The notes beneath the pieces are model-generated. The model was not told the origin of the DNA. It did no database searches and worked only from the letters and a program-made list of their open reading frames with translations. A DNA stretch of 64,000 nt, taken from positions 2,232,001 to 2,296,000 of the forward strand of contig NZ_JAUSQL010000001.1 in assembly GCF_030811095.1 (NCBI RefSeq), in the 5' to 3' direction. Position 1 is the first letter of the stretch, and each line of letters starts with the position of its first letter. The position numbers and the translations under genes were made by a program. This document shows positions 27,801 through 36,034 of the stretch, one piece after another. Source of the DNA: Trueperella abortisuis (GTDB lineage Bacteria; Actinomycetota; Actinomycetes; Actinomycetales; Actinomycetaceae).

Positions 27801-28578
27801 AACCCCACATAATGAGGTACTGGGCGTTGAACCAGTCGCCAGATTCCGGCACGTCCGTCTGATCGCCGAATACCTGCGGAGAAGCCGGCGGCAGATCCGC
27901 ATACCAGTCATAGAAGGACAGCATCGTGCCGCCAAGCAACTCATAAAAGCGCGAGCCCGCCCCGTAGGAGATCATCGACATCGCGGGAATCACAGAAAAG
28001 CCGGCCATGCGGTCCGGCCCGTAGGTCTTGATTGTGTAGACGTGGGCGGCAGCGATCAGCTCATTGGCCTCATCCCATCCGACCCGCACCATCCCGCCCC
28101 GGCCACGCTGGGACTTGTATGCGCGCGCCTTGTCTGGATCTTCGACGATCGCACCCCAAGCCTCGACCGGGTCTTTCCCATCTGCCAGCTCGGCGCGATA
28201 GAGCTTGAGCAGCTCCCCGCGGATGTAGGGGTAGCGGATACGGGTGGGCGAGTACTCGTACCAGGCGTAGGACGCACCGCGCGGGCAACCGCGCGGTTCA
28301 TATTCGGGCATCTGCGCACCAGTGGAGGGGTAGTCCGTCTCCTGGGACTCCCACGTGATGATACCGTCCTTGACGTAGACCTTCCAGGAACACGAACCGG
28401 TGCAGTTCACGCCGTGCGTTGAGCGCACCACCTTGTCATAGGCCCAACGGTCACGATAGAACCTATCCGCCTCCCGGCCGCCATCGAAAAAGATTTGCCG
28501 GGCGTCGGGTGAGATGTTGCCGCGCCGTAATTTCGAGCCGAGGGCAAAGACGCCAGCGGCGCTTTCCTTGTAGGTCAT
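24886..28578 (-). CDS. narG: Respiratory nitrate reductase alpha subunit
   Basis: NarG reduces nitrate to nitrite at a bis-MGD molybdenum centre on the cytoplasmic side. The 1230-residue protein carries the N-terminal cluster ligands His55, Cys59, Cys63 and Cys98 (THGVNCTGSCSW...PRGCPRG). It also has YDWYADLPPASPQVFGDQTDVPES, where the aspartate ligand of molybdenum lies, and NIPVTRTPDAHFM. There is no twin-arginine leader beyond the usual vestigial NarG N-terminus. It lies 15 bases downstream of narK and is the first enzyme gene of the operon. Confidence 0.97.
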   Translation of the reverse strand: MTYKESAAGVFALGSKLRRGNISPDARQIFFDGGREADRFYRDRWAYDKVVRSTHGVNCTGSCSWKVYVKDGIITWESQETDYPSTGAQMPEYEPRGCPRGASYAWYEYSPTRIRYPYIRGELLKLYRAELADGKDPVEAWGAIVEDPDKARAYKSQRGRGGMVRVGWDEANELIAAAHVYTIKTYGPDRMAGFSVIPAMSMISYGAGSRFYELLGGTMLSFYDWYADLPPASPQVFGDQTDVPESGDWFNAQYLIMWGSNIPVTRTPDAHFMTEARYHGQKVVAISPDFADNTKFGDEWLRVNPGTDGALAQAMGHVILNEFHVKRQEPYFLDYMKRFTDAPFLVKLDKHEGAFVPGKFLTVTDLPEPGELGEKDYPEHRGLVLNTAGEIVDPGGTIADRYSSVKGGWNLALDGVDPAITAASRSDATGVEILLPRFDLPDSATESVGGGVITRGVPAIKVADTYVTTVYDLLLAEYGVGREGLPGTWPAGYEDATVPGTPAWQEEHTGVPMNAAIRIGREFAQNAIDSDGRSMIVMGAGTNHFFHSDTIYRTFLALTTMCATQGKNGGGWAHYVGQEKVRPIAGWQQYAMALDWQRPARQMISTGFWYLLTDQWRYDGAKADAIGSPLADWKGLTNADTLIEASQRGWMPSFPQFDRSPLEIGESAQEVGLTPGEYVVAELKADRLHFACTDPDNPVNFTRILANWRTNLMGSSAKGAEFFQRHMIGADNAVRANELAPEDRPKLITWRDNPGVGKLDLMFTADFRNTSTTLYSDVVLPAATWYEKEDISSTDMHPFVHTFNEAVTPPWEARTDFEIFKTLAALVSQMAVKHLGTRRDVIMAPISHDTPDELALPHGVVAPLAERELIPGKTLPKFVPVERDYTEIYNKFVALGPLAEKLGLPIKGIALHPDEEIGKLGALNGISTKGAGAGRPLIDTAVKAADTVMHLAGATNGRLAVQGFKQYEEQTGQRLADLAEGAEEKLITFREATIQPRSVITSPEWSGSEHGGRRYSAFVINIERLKPFHTFTGRQHYYLDHDWMIAMGESLPVYRPPLDLARIYGDAVVGELSNEDGVAQVAVRYLTPHNKWSIHSQYFDNLNMLTLGRGGQTIWLSPQDADKIDVKDNDWVEAYNRNGAVVARAVVSHRMPEGTVYMHHAQERVTGTPISEVSGKRGGIHNSLTRILLKPTHMAGGHAQLTYGFNYIGPTGNQRDEVTLLRKRTQEVTF

Positions 28579-28593
28579 GTCGGGTCTGCCTTT

Positions 28594-29922
28594 CTATCCG
28601 CGCAAGGGTGCATTCGGCCGGGCGTAACGTACCCAGCAAACGATCGAACAGATGACGCAGAAAACCGCTGCGCCGAAGTAGAAGGTAGAGGCGGGCATGA
28701 GGGTCAGCGCCACGCCAACGAGGAACGGCCCGGAGGCGGCGATCGCGCCGGTAAAGCCAATCGCCCCGCCCGACTCAGATTTGGGCATGATCATCGGCAT
28801 CTGCTTGAACGTTCCAGCGTTACCGATTCCAGCGAAGAAGAACATGGCCAGGCTGGACCATAGGTAGACATGAAAGTCACTCATCGTTTGCGGATCCATG
28901 AGCGCCCAGGCCGACAGGGCGAGAGTTAGCGCCATCCCCACACCAGATACCCAGGTCCACAGCCCACCCGTAAAACGGTCACACAGAGGACCCCACACGA
29001 CGCGCACCAACGACCCGATGAGCGGGCCAAGAAAGGCGTAGGTGGCTCCTGCGACCGCGAGCTTGATGGCCGACGTCGGACCATAGTTGTTATTAATCAG
29101 CAAGCCGAATTGAGCCGACAGACCCGAAAAAAGGCCGAAGGTCATGACGTACAGGAGCGTCATATACCAGGTGTCGGGATTCTTGAGGAACACAAGCTGC
29201 TCGCGAATGTTCGCGTGTGCGGGAACGTCCTTGAGGCAGCAAAAGGCCAGTACGGCGGCCACGAGCGCCCACGGAACAAAGAAGATCGCCGGGTTGTAAA
29301 CCCATATCGGTTCTCCCGCTCTGTCCATCTGCGGGGCGATCCACGTGATGCCAAACAGTGATGTGCCCATGAGAATTGGGCCGACGATCTGGATGATCGA
29401 CATACCAAGGTTTCCAACACCGGCCTGCAAGTTGAGGGCCGTGCCAGCGATCCGCTTAGGGAAGAACATCCCCGTCGAAGGCATGTATCCGGAAAACGCT
29501 CCGCCACCGATCCCACACATGAAGGACAGTGTGAGCATCCACCAGTAGGGCGTATTCGGATTCTGAACCGCGAAGAACTAGCCGATCATGGGGACGGTGA
29601 AGAGGATGGAGGAGAGCCCTACCAGCTTGCGAGTTCCGATAATCTGCGGCATGAAAGTGTAGAGAATACGGAAAAGACAGGCTGCGAGGCCGGGCATGGA
29701 GGCAAGCTAGTAGAGCTGAGCCTTGGTCAGGTCGAAGCCGATCTCGTTCAGTTTCGGCGCTAGAGCCGAAACGAGGAACCACACACAAAAGCCAAGAATC
29801 ATCGAGAATGTGGTGATGATGAGGGTGGACCAAGCTATCTTTGCGTCCCAGTTTTCTGGTCGCTCAGGAGCCCAGTTCTTCAGGGTCTTCCCCGAGGTAT
29901 CGAGATGCCCGACTTCGCTCAT
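28594..29922 (-). pseudogene. narK: Nitrate/nitrite transporter NarK with two in-frame TAG codons
   Basis: The whole 442-codon frame of an MFS nitrate/nitrite transporter is present, from MSEVGHLDTSGKTLKNWAPERPENWDAKI to ARPNAPLRG. It is interrupted only by TAG at 29709-29707 (after KAQLY, before LASMPG) and TAG at 29580-29578 (after VPMIG, before FFAVQ). Homologues I know have tryptophan at or near both places, and TGG to TAG is one base change. No frameshift accompanies them. It is first in narKGHJI. Without suppression only a 71-residue stub would be made. A genuine pseudogene or base-calling errors are the main explanations. Confidence 0.85.
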
Positions 29923-30169
29923 GCCGATTCCAAACTGTCAGTAAACCATGCCCACATGGCACAAACCTCCACCATCATTGTCGCGCGTCATTTCTGCCCC
30001 TCATGACGCAACCACGCTAATATTATGCCACAATTACACCACGATTTATTGAGCTATTGTTCGGAATTACGCCAGTATCGCATGCTGTAATTGTAGATAT
30101 GGAGCGCAAGCGAGGCAGAGACGCCAAGCCAGATACAATAAATCCGCACCCTCACGCAAGGACCTCACA

Positions 30170-30685
30170 GTGAATAAAATGCATAAGTCAGAAGCCGACA
30201 AGATCCGCGCAGCCATCATCACGGTCGATTCCCGCGTACTCGACGGCGTCAAATCCGATGCCGGAGCGCAAAAGGCTCGCCAGATCCTCGACAAGTCGGG
30301 CTACGACGTCGTTCGCCAAGCGATCATCGGCGACCTCGCCTCGCCCCTGCGCGGCGAGTTTGACCGGGCTCTCGAAGCCGGCGCTCGCCTCATCATCACA
30401 ATCGGCTCAACCGGCGTCTCCGCACGTAACATTGCGCCAGAAACAACCGAGCGCCTCTGCGACGTTCAGCTACCAGGGGTGGCCGAACAGATCCGAAGCG
30501 AAGGCTTGAAAAACACCCCGCTGGCCGGCCTCAGCCGCGGAATCGTAGGAATCACCAGTCGCACGACGCGCGGCGCTGTCATCGTCAACTGCCCCTCCTC
30601 CACCGGCGGGGTGAAAGATGCGCTCACGGTTCTCCTGCCCCTCCTGCCCTACATCTACGAGCAGATGGATCAGACCGAAGCCTAG
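30170..30685 (+). CDS. MogA/MoaB family molybdopterin biosynthesis protein
   Basis: This family adenylylates molybdopterin before molybdenum insertion. The 171-residue protein has the MoCF-binding fold with ARLIITIGSTGVSARNIAPETTERL and LSRGIVGITSRTTRGAVIVNCPSSTGGVKDAL. In other members the corresponding motif reads GGTG; here it is GSTG. GTG 30170 is chosen because AAGGACCTCACA lies before it; an ATG three codons later is possible. It is divergent from narK and convergent with mobA, fitting a molybdoenzyme neighbourhood. Confidence 0.88.
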   Translation: MNKMHKSEADKIRAAIITVDSRVLDGVKSDAGAQKARQILDKSGYDVVRQAIIGDLASPLRGEFDRALEAGARLIITIGSTGVSARNIAPETTERLCDVQLPGVAEQIRSEGLKNTPLAGLSRGIVGITSRTTRGAVIVNCPSSTGGVKDALTVLLPLLPYIYEQMDQTEA

Positions 30686-30701
30686 AGCCTAGCCGCAAAG
30701 C

Positions 30702-31304
30702 CTAGAGCCTAGCCTCGAGCGCCGCGAGGTCTTGTGGCGTGTCAACGTCTATGCACCAGTTCAGCGGGTCGGCGTTCGTCACCACGTCGAGGCCGGCGAA
30801 CGCTGACCGAATCGACTTATCCCGCTCAAACGGTAGCGCGCGCAGCGCCCCGATCCTGTAGATGCCGTGCAGGTACTGTAGCCAGCCCTGGTCGGCCGCG
30901 GGCACGACGCCGCAGGGCGGGACGCTCCCCCCAGCCGGCCCCGCGCCCACGAGCTCGAGCCGCGCCAGTAGCTGGGGATAGAGCCGCGGCGCTAGCGGGG
31001 CGTCGCATGTTCCAAGCCCGACCACGGCGTCGTCGGAGAAACCGCACAACCGCTCCAAGCCGGCCGCTATACCCGCGAGCGGTCCGCCGTGGGGCGGGTC
31101 TTCCAGCGTACGGATGGCGCCCGCCGGCACCGCGACCCCTTCGGGGGCCACCACCACCGCCCGCCCGGAAAAACCGACACTCGCGAGCTCGGCAAAGAAG
31201 ATGTCAAGCAGGCGCCGCCCACCCACCACGACGTCCGGCTTCGAGGCGCCACCCAGGCGCGCCCCCGTTCCCCCAGCTTGGACAATGACCGCGGCGAGTT
31301 CCAT
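30702..31304 (-). CDS. mobA: Molybdenum cofactor guanylyltransferase
   Basis: MobA attaches GMP to molybdopterin to form the MGD cofactor used by NarG and DmsA. The 200-residue protein starts MELAAVIVQAGGTGARLGGASKPDVVVGGRRLLD (nucleotide loop at 11-19 and the conserved K). It has EDPPHGGPLAGIAAGLE and a metal-binding LGTCDAPLAPRLYPQLL. It is somewhat diverged but matches the family in length and order. Its 3' end converges on mogA/moaB. Confidence 0.85.
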   Translation of the reverse strand: MELAAVIVQAGGTGARLGGASKPDVVVGGRRLLDIFFAELASVGFSGRAVVVAPEGVAVPAGAIRTLEDPPHGGPLAGIAAGLERLCGFSDDAVVGLGTCDAPLAPRLYPQLLARLELVGAGPAGGSVPPCGVVPAADQGWLQYLHGIYRIGALRALPFERDKSIRSAFAGLDVVTNADPLNWCIDVDTPQDLAALEARL

Positions 31305-31394
31305 GCCATCAGATTACCGGCTCTTCTCACCCGGAGGCGTGGTTTGGGCTGGAATCCGCCGGTCGCGTGGCCGTACGGGGGTGCAGGTGCCCGA

Positions 31395-31469
31395 CGTAAC
31401 TCAGGAATCTGGAGCCTACCAGGCCCATATAGCGATCGGCAGCCTAAATCCTCAAGTGAAGTGTCGGGG
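31395..31469. repeat. Dispersed 75-bp hairpin repeat, copy B (inverted)
   Basis: On the minus strand it reads CCGACACTTCACTTGAGG, GCCGATCGCTATATGGGCC, TGGTAGGCTCCAGATTC and ends with an approximate GTC. It matches copies A and C over most of its length. It lies between mobA and the cupin gene. Confidence 0.78.
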
Positions 31470-31487
31470 ACACGCCCGTAGGCAAGT

Positions 31488-31515
31488 CCCCTGGCGGCCA
31501 TACGGCCGCCAGGGG
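31488..31515. repeat. Strong hairpin upstream of mobA
   Basis: CCCCTGGCGGCC (31488-31499) and GGCCGCCAGGGG (31504-31515) form a perfect 12-bp stem with a 4-base loop. No U-tract follows on either strand. Confidence 0.7.
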
Positions 31516-31599
31516 TGGTAGCTGTCAAGAACCCGCACCCGTTGCCACACACGAATTGGGAAGGGCCAGATTCTGCAGGCACGAGCGGGGCAAGAAGAA

Positions 31600-31625
31600 G
31601 GCGGGGAATCCGGAAATTCCCCGCC
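31600..31625 (-). terminator. Terminator of the cupin gene
   Basis: GGCGGGGAAT and ATTCCCCGCC (10 bp, 6-base loop) lie 38 bases beyond the cupin stop. On the minus strand they are followed by TTCTTCTT, fitting a factor-independent terminator. Confidence 0.75.
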
Positions 31626-31662
31626 TCATCAGCACCTGATTACCCGTGGGCCGATCGGTCGA

Positions 31663-32091
31663 TTAATCCTCGTTCGGATCGGCCTCCGCGTCGGCCTGGG
31701 TCTGGTGAACCGTGCCCGGCTCGTGGTCCGGCACCGCGTAGATGGTGTAGAGCTTGAGCGGCTCATCACCAATGTTGGTCACGTTGTGCCACGCGCCGTC
31801 CGGGACGAAAATCGCGTCGTCGTCCTCCACGATGCGCTCGAAGTCCAGGTTGTCCTCCGCCGGACCCATCTGGCACTTGCCCTTGCCCTGCTCGATGCGC
31901 AGGAACTGGTCGATGCCGTGGTGGACCTCGAGGCCGATGTCTCCGCCAACCGGGATCGACATGACAGTCATCTGGAGGTGCTTGCCGGTCCACATCGTGG
32001 TACGGAAGGTGTCATTCTTGAGGGTCTCGCTCTCCATGTCGAGAACCCATGGCTTCTTGCCCTGGTCGTCATATACGCCTGCGTACTGCAT
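31663..32091 (-). CDS. Small cupin-domain protein
   Basis: From ATG 32091 (MQYAGVYDDQGKKPW) the protein has 142 residues and one cupin barrel. The metal-site motifs are visible: GLEVHHGIDQFLRIEQGKG (His, His and Glu region) and VPDGAWHNVTNIGDEPLKLYTIY. AGGAGGACACAGCACA precedes the start. The acidic tail ends ADAEADPNED. Similar proteins are often annotated as mannose-6-phosphate-isomerase-like cupins. The substrate is unknown; it may be an enzyme or a sensor. Confidence 0.85.
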   Translation of the reverse strand: MQYAGVYDDQGKKPWVLDMESETLKNDTFRTTMWTGKHLQMTVMSIPVGGDIGLEVHHGIDQFLRIEQGKGKCQMGPAEDNLDFERIVEDDDAIFVPDGAWHNVTNIGDEPLKLYTIYAVPDHEPGTVHQTQADAEADPNED

Positions 32092-32187
32092 TGTGCTGTG
32101 TCCTCCTCTAAAGACTTGCTTGATTCCATTATCCCGTGCGTACCCGTCCCCTGGCACACACTTCGCTAACGAAATAATTAGGCAAGC

Positions 32188-33411
32188 CTAAGCCCCGCCC
32201 CGCCCGGACTCACGCACACCCACCACCCAAATCAACGCCGCAACCAGTAGGATCGCCCCAGAAAAAACGTAGGCCAGCAGGTATCCGGAGTGGTCGATCA
32301 TGAGCCCCGCGGCGATCGGACCGAGGATCTGGCCCAGGTCGGAGGACTGTTGGAAGAAGGATACGACGTTCGACCCCGGCCTATCCCCAATAATGTCGGC
32401 CACCGCGCCCTGCTGCGATGGCTGGATCGCGCCCGAGCCGAAACCGCCCATGAACGACGCCACCAGGATCAACAACGTCGAATCCCACACGCCCATGAGC
32501 ACCGTGAAGACGCCCGAGATGACCAGGCCTGCCACCACCAGATACTTGCGCCCGTACAGGTCGGACAGGTAACCCGATCTCGTCAGGGCCAGTCCGTTGC
32601 CCGCCGCAAACGCCATGAGTGCCGCGCCCGCCAGCCACGTTGGCGCCCCCGGAATGGCCGACGCCAATAGCGGCACCACCGCCACGCGCACCCCGAAGTT
32701 CGTCCATCCCTGCGCGAACGCCGTCAACAACACGATCTTGAAGCGCCGCAGTTGAAAAGCCTCGCGGACCGTCATCGGCTTGGGCTCATGTATCGCCTCG
32801 CCGACGCCGGCCTCATTCCCAGCGCCAGTGCCGAGTCTCGCCCCGCCCTGAGCGACGGACGCCGGGATGGCCACGAACACGATCACGGCGGCGACCAGCA
32901 ACATCGCCGCGTAAATGACGAACGGCCAGCGGAAACCGAGCGGGGCGAGCACGCCGCCCACAGCCGGTCCGAGGATCGAGCCGAGGAGGAATCCAGACCC
33001 GTAGGCCGCCGAGGCGCGCCCGCGCGCGTGCACGGGCGAGAGCTTGATGATCAGCGACATTGCCGCCACGGTAAACATCACCGAGCCCACTCCGCCCAGC
33101 GCCCGCACCACGAGCAGCTGCCAATAGCTCTGCGCAGCGGCGCTCGCCGCAGAGGACGCCGCGACGATCACAATCCCGGCCATGTACATACTCCGTTCGC
33201 CGAAGCGTGCGGATAGCGCGCCAGATGCCGGCGCAAAGGCGAGGCGCATGAAGGCGAAGGCTGAGACGACAACCGTGGCGAGCGTCGTCGTGACACCAAA
33301 GCTCTTAGCAAACTGAGGTAGGACGGGGGCGACGATGCCGTAACCGAGCGAGACCGCCAGCGCGGCGGCGACGAGCACCCAAATCTCGCGGGGAAGTTCT
33401 AACCGTGACAC
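32188..33411 (-). CDS. MFS transporter (drug-exporter type)
   Basis: From GTG 33411 (VSRLELPREIWVLVAAALAVSLGYGIVAPVLPQFAKSFG), preceded by TAGGAATGACC, the protein is 407 residues with twelve predicted helices. The A motif GALSARFGERSMYMAG and the motif C region GSGFLLGSILGPAVGGVLAPLG mark a DHA1-type proton antiporter. A polar central loop (residues about 190-225) joins the halves. The cargo cannot be told. It lies next to a GntR gene on the same strand. Confidence 0.88.
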   Translation of the reverse strand: MSRLELPREIWVLVAAALAVSLGYGIVAPVLPQFAKSFGVTTTLATVVVSAFAFMRLAFAPASGALSARFGERSMYMAGIVIVAASSAASAAAQSYWQLLVVRALGGVGSVMFTVAAMSLIIKLSPVHARGRASAAYGSGFLLGSILGPAVGGVLAPLGFRWPFVIYAAMLLVAAVIVFVAIPASVAQGGARLGTGAGNEAGVGEAIHEPKPMTVREAFQLRRFKIVLLTAFAQGWTNFGVRVAVVPLLASAIPGAPTWLAGAALMAFAAGNGLALTRSGYLSDLYGRKYLVVAGLVISGVFTVLMGVWDSTLLILVASFMGGFGSGAIQPSQQGAVADIIGDRPGSNVVSFFQQSSDLGQILGPIAAGLMIDHSGYLLAYVFSGAILLVAALIWVVGVRESGRGGA

Positions 33412-33467
33412 ACGGTCATTCCTACCACTCGCCGGCAAGCAAGCCAACCGCGCGGGCGGCCCTGATC

Positions 33468-34217
33468 CTAGGGCGAGTGCGGGGTGTCCGGCTTTGCCAA
33501 GTTCGCGAAAAGATTCGGCAGGGCCGCGATCCGAGGTGCGGCTTCGTCGCCCTCATTTTTAAAAAACTCAGGCAGGAAGGTTTCCGCCTTGGCCGCGTCG
33601 GCGAGTACGAGTCGGAGGTGCTCCTGCATTCGCGAGGTCGCAAGATCGACGTCGCCGGCGAGGACGGAGTCGAAGATCGCCCTGTGTTGCTCGTAATAAA
33701 AGCTAATTGGGGAGACTTCTTTAAAGCCGATGATGCGCGCGCGATCGAGGTGCACCTTCGTTTCGCTGATGATCTCCCAGGCGGCTCCGTGACCGGCAAT
33801 CCGCATGAGGGTCGCATGGAACTGTTCGTCGAGGAGGAAGAAGGTATCCGTCTCGCCGTCGGCAACCGCGCGCTCCTGGGCGGCCAGGTTCTCCTCGACC
33901 TGCGCCACCTGCTCCGCAGAAAGCGGCAGGCTGAGCTGGCGCAGCGAGGCGCATTCGATCGCCTCGCGCGCAAACTGCGAGGCGCGCACGCGCGTCATGT
34001 CCACACGTGAGACGTAGGTGCCCACGCGCGGGACGACGTCCACGAGGTGCTCCTCAGCCAGCCGGAGGATCGCTTCCCGGACCGGCGTACGCGAGACCCC
34101 TAGCTGCGCGGCGAGGTCGTTTTCCGAGATCGGCATACCAGGCAGGTAGACAAGGTTGATGATGCGCGAACGAACGACGTCGAGCACCCGTTGCCGAACA
34201 CTCTGTGTGGATGCCAT
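33468..34217 (-). CDS. GntR family regulator, FCD (FadR) subfamily
   Basis: From ATG 34217 (MASTQSVRQRVLDVVRS; ribosome site GGGAGGAGGTGGC) the protein has 249 residues. A winged helix occupies residues 10-75 (LAAQLGVSRTPVREAILRLAEEHLV). The C-terminal FCD domain has conserved acidic and histidine residues (FAREAIE, DEQFHATLMRIAGH, EQHRAIFDSVLAGD), which usually bind a metal and an organic acid. It is divergent from the Nramp-fold/idonate dehydrogenase operon, which it probably controls through the palindrome at 34467-34480. Confidence 0.9.
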   Translation of the reverse strand: MASTQSVRQRVLDVVRSRIINLVYLPGMPISENDLAAQLGVSRTPVREAILRLAEEHLVDVVPRVGTYVSRVDMTRVRASQFAREAIECASLRQLSLPLSAEQVAQVEENLAAQERAVADGETDTFFLLDEQFHATLMRIAGHGAAWEIISETKVHLDRARIIGFKEVSPISFYYEQHRAIFDSVLAGDVDLATSRMQEHLRLVLADAAKAETFLPEFFKNEGDEAAPRIAALPNLFANLAKPDTPHSP

Positions 34218-34466
34218 GCCACCTCCTCCCAATCACTCGTGCCGCCCGATGGCGCCTTTGACGCGACGGGACACGGCATATTGTGCGGCGGGCACGCCGC
34301 TATGTTACTGTGTGGCGGGCGCGCCTCCGCGTTTCGATCCTACGGCATGAGCCCGGCCTCAATTCTTCAATCCTGACACTACGCGGGCCAACTGGAAGCC
34401 ACAAAAGGGACTATTTCGCCTACCAGATTCGACCCGATAGTGACTTTGCCGACACAGCTTCTCATT

Positions 34467-34480
34467 TCTTGTATACAAGA
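34467..34480. promoter_or_regulatory. Probable GntR operator
   Basis: TCTTGTATACAAGA is a perfect 14-bp palindrome in the gap between the divergent gntR and transporter genes, 81 bases before the transporter start. A TTGTATACAA core is typical for FCD-type GntR sites. Confidence 0.65.
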
Positions 34481-34560
34481 CTAGTATTTCACGCGTAACG
34501 GCACATAGGGCTTAGTACACGACGACGTCGTCAGCCCGAAGTTATTGCAAAGGAGCAATC

Positions 34561-35991
34561 GTGAGCGCACCCGAACGCGCCGAGATGGCAGAGTCCACCA
34601 CTCTTTCCACCTACGCAGACCCCTACAAACTCCACGAAGAAAACATCCTTGAGCCGCCCACGTCATGGCGCGGTGCATTAAAGTTCCTAGGCCCCGGCAT
34701 GATCACTTCGGCGGCCGTCGTTGGCTCCGGAGAGCTGATCACCGCCACCACGCTTGGCGCAAAGGTCGGCTTTATCCTCTTCTGGCTCGTCTTCGTCTCC
34801 ACCTTCGTCAAGGTGTTCGTGCAGATCGAGCTGGCGCGCTTCTCGATTTCCACCGGCAAACCCGCGATCACCGGCTTTGACGAAACCAGCCCCAAGATCG
34901 CTGGCCACGGCTGGATGGCATGGCTCGTCCTTTCCATGTTCATCCAGTTCGTTATCGGTCAGGCAGGCGTGCTCTCAGCCGCCGCGTTCGCCTTCTCCTC
35001 GCTCATCCCGATTGTGGGCGATCCGCTATCGTTCGCATCGGTGGGCGTGTGGGTGTTCATCCTCGCCGCTATCGCGATCGGCGTCCACTGGTTTAACCGC
35101 TACTCGATGCTCGAGAAGATCTCCACCGTGCTCGTCCTCATCGTCACCTTCTTCGCCGTCCTCGCGGTGTTCCTGCTGATCGGAACGGAGTTCTCGTGGA
35201 CGGTGTCCGACATCGCCGCCGGCATGCGCTTCCAGATCGGTGCTGGCGCCGCCGGCATCGCCCTGGCCATGTTCGGCATGACCGGCGTGGGCGCCGGCGA
35301 GGTCACCACGTATACCTACTGGGTTGTGGAAAAAGGCTACGCCGCATGGTCCGGCCCGAACGACGGCTCCGAGGCGTGGATTAACCGCGCCCGCGGCTGG
35401 ATCAAGGTCATGAAGCTTGACGCTTGGGTGTCCTGGTTCGTCTACACCATCTCGACCGTTGCCTTCTACGTACTCGGCGCGGCGGTGCTACACCCGCAGG
35501 CCCTCGAGCCGTCCGGCAACGAGGTTATGACCACGATCTCCTCGATCTTCGACAACATCTTCGGCCAGCTCGGCGGAACTCTCTTCCTCCTCGGCGCCGG
35601 CGTGGCACTGTTCAAGACGATCCTCGCGAACGTCCCCGGCTTTGCCCGACTCGTCACCAACACGCTGTCGGTCTTCGGCGCCTTCGACTGGAAGGACTCC
35701 TCCAAGCGCGACGCCTGGATGCGCGCCACCATGGTGATCCTCCCCCTTGCCTGGGCGATCCTGGGAACCGTCGCGAAGTCCCCGCTCGCGCTCGTCGTGC
35801 TCGCCGGAATTCTCAACGCGATCTTCCTTATCGGCGTCGCGATCTGCACGCTCCAGCTCCAGAAAAACCAGACCGACCCGAACGTCAAAGACGGTTCGGT
35901 GTTCCAGGTCTTCCTGATCATCTCTGCGATCGCGATCTTCGCAGTCGGCGTCTACTCGCTGTGGGGCCAGATCCAGGGCCTCATTGGCTAG
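34561..35991 (+). CDS. Nramp-fold transporter lacking the usual metal-binding motifs
   Basis: The 476-residue protein, started at GTG 34561 behind AAAGGAGCAATC, has eleven or so hydrophobic helices arranged as in the Nramp/LeuT fold. Nramp metal transporters bind Mn2+/Fe2+ with DPGN in helix 1 and MPH in helix 6. Here the helix 1 site reads VGSGEL (54-59) and the helix 6 site GVGAGEV (242-248), each offering a glutamate instead. The substrate may therefore differ. It is followed by an idonate-type dehydrogenase and faces an FCD-type GntR gene, which hints at a sugar-acid or similar organic substrate. Confidence 0.8.
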   Translation: MSAPERAEMAESTTLSTYADPYKLHEENILEPPTSWRGALKFLGPGMITSAAVVGSGELITATTLGAKVGFILFWLVFVSTFVKVFVQIELARFSISTGKPAITGFDETSPKIAGHGWMAWLVLSMFIQFVIGQAGVLSAAAFAFSSLIPIVGDPLSFASVGVWVFILAAIAIGVHWFNRYSMLEKISTVLVLIVTFFAVLAVFLLIGTEFSWTVSDIAAGMRFQIGAGAAGIALAMFGMTGVGAGEVTTYTYWVVEKGYAAWSGPNDGSEAWINRARGWIKVMKLDAWVSWFVYTISTVAFYVLGAAVLHPQALEPSGNEVMTTISSIFDNIFGQLGGTLFLLGAGVALFKTILANVPGFARLVTNTLSVFGAFDWKDSSKRDAWMRATMVILPLAWAILGTVAKSPLALVVLAGILNAIFLIGVAICTLQLQKNQTDPNVKDGSVFQVFLIISAIAIFAVGVYSLWGQIQGLIG

Positions 35992-36034
35992 AAGCATCCA
36001 GGACCTCATCGGCTAGATAATGGAAGGGAATACC

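Noticed and set aside
29985..30009. GCGTCA/TGACGC inverted repeat between narK and mogA as a redox-regulator site
   Set aside because: The arms are only 6 bases with a 13-base gap and do not match an FNR or other named consensus.
34561..35991. Calling the Nramp-fold gene a manganese transporter (mntH)
   Set aside because: Both metal-binding motifs of helix 1 and helix 6 are replaced, so the name would assert a function the sequence does not support.
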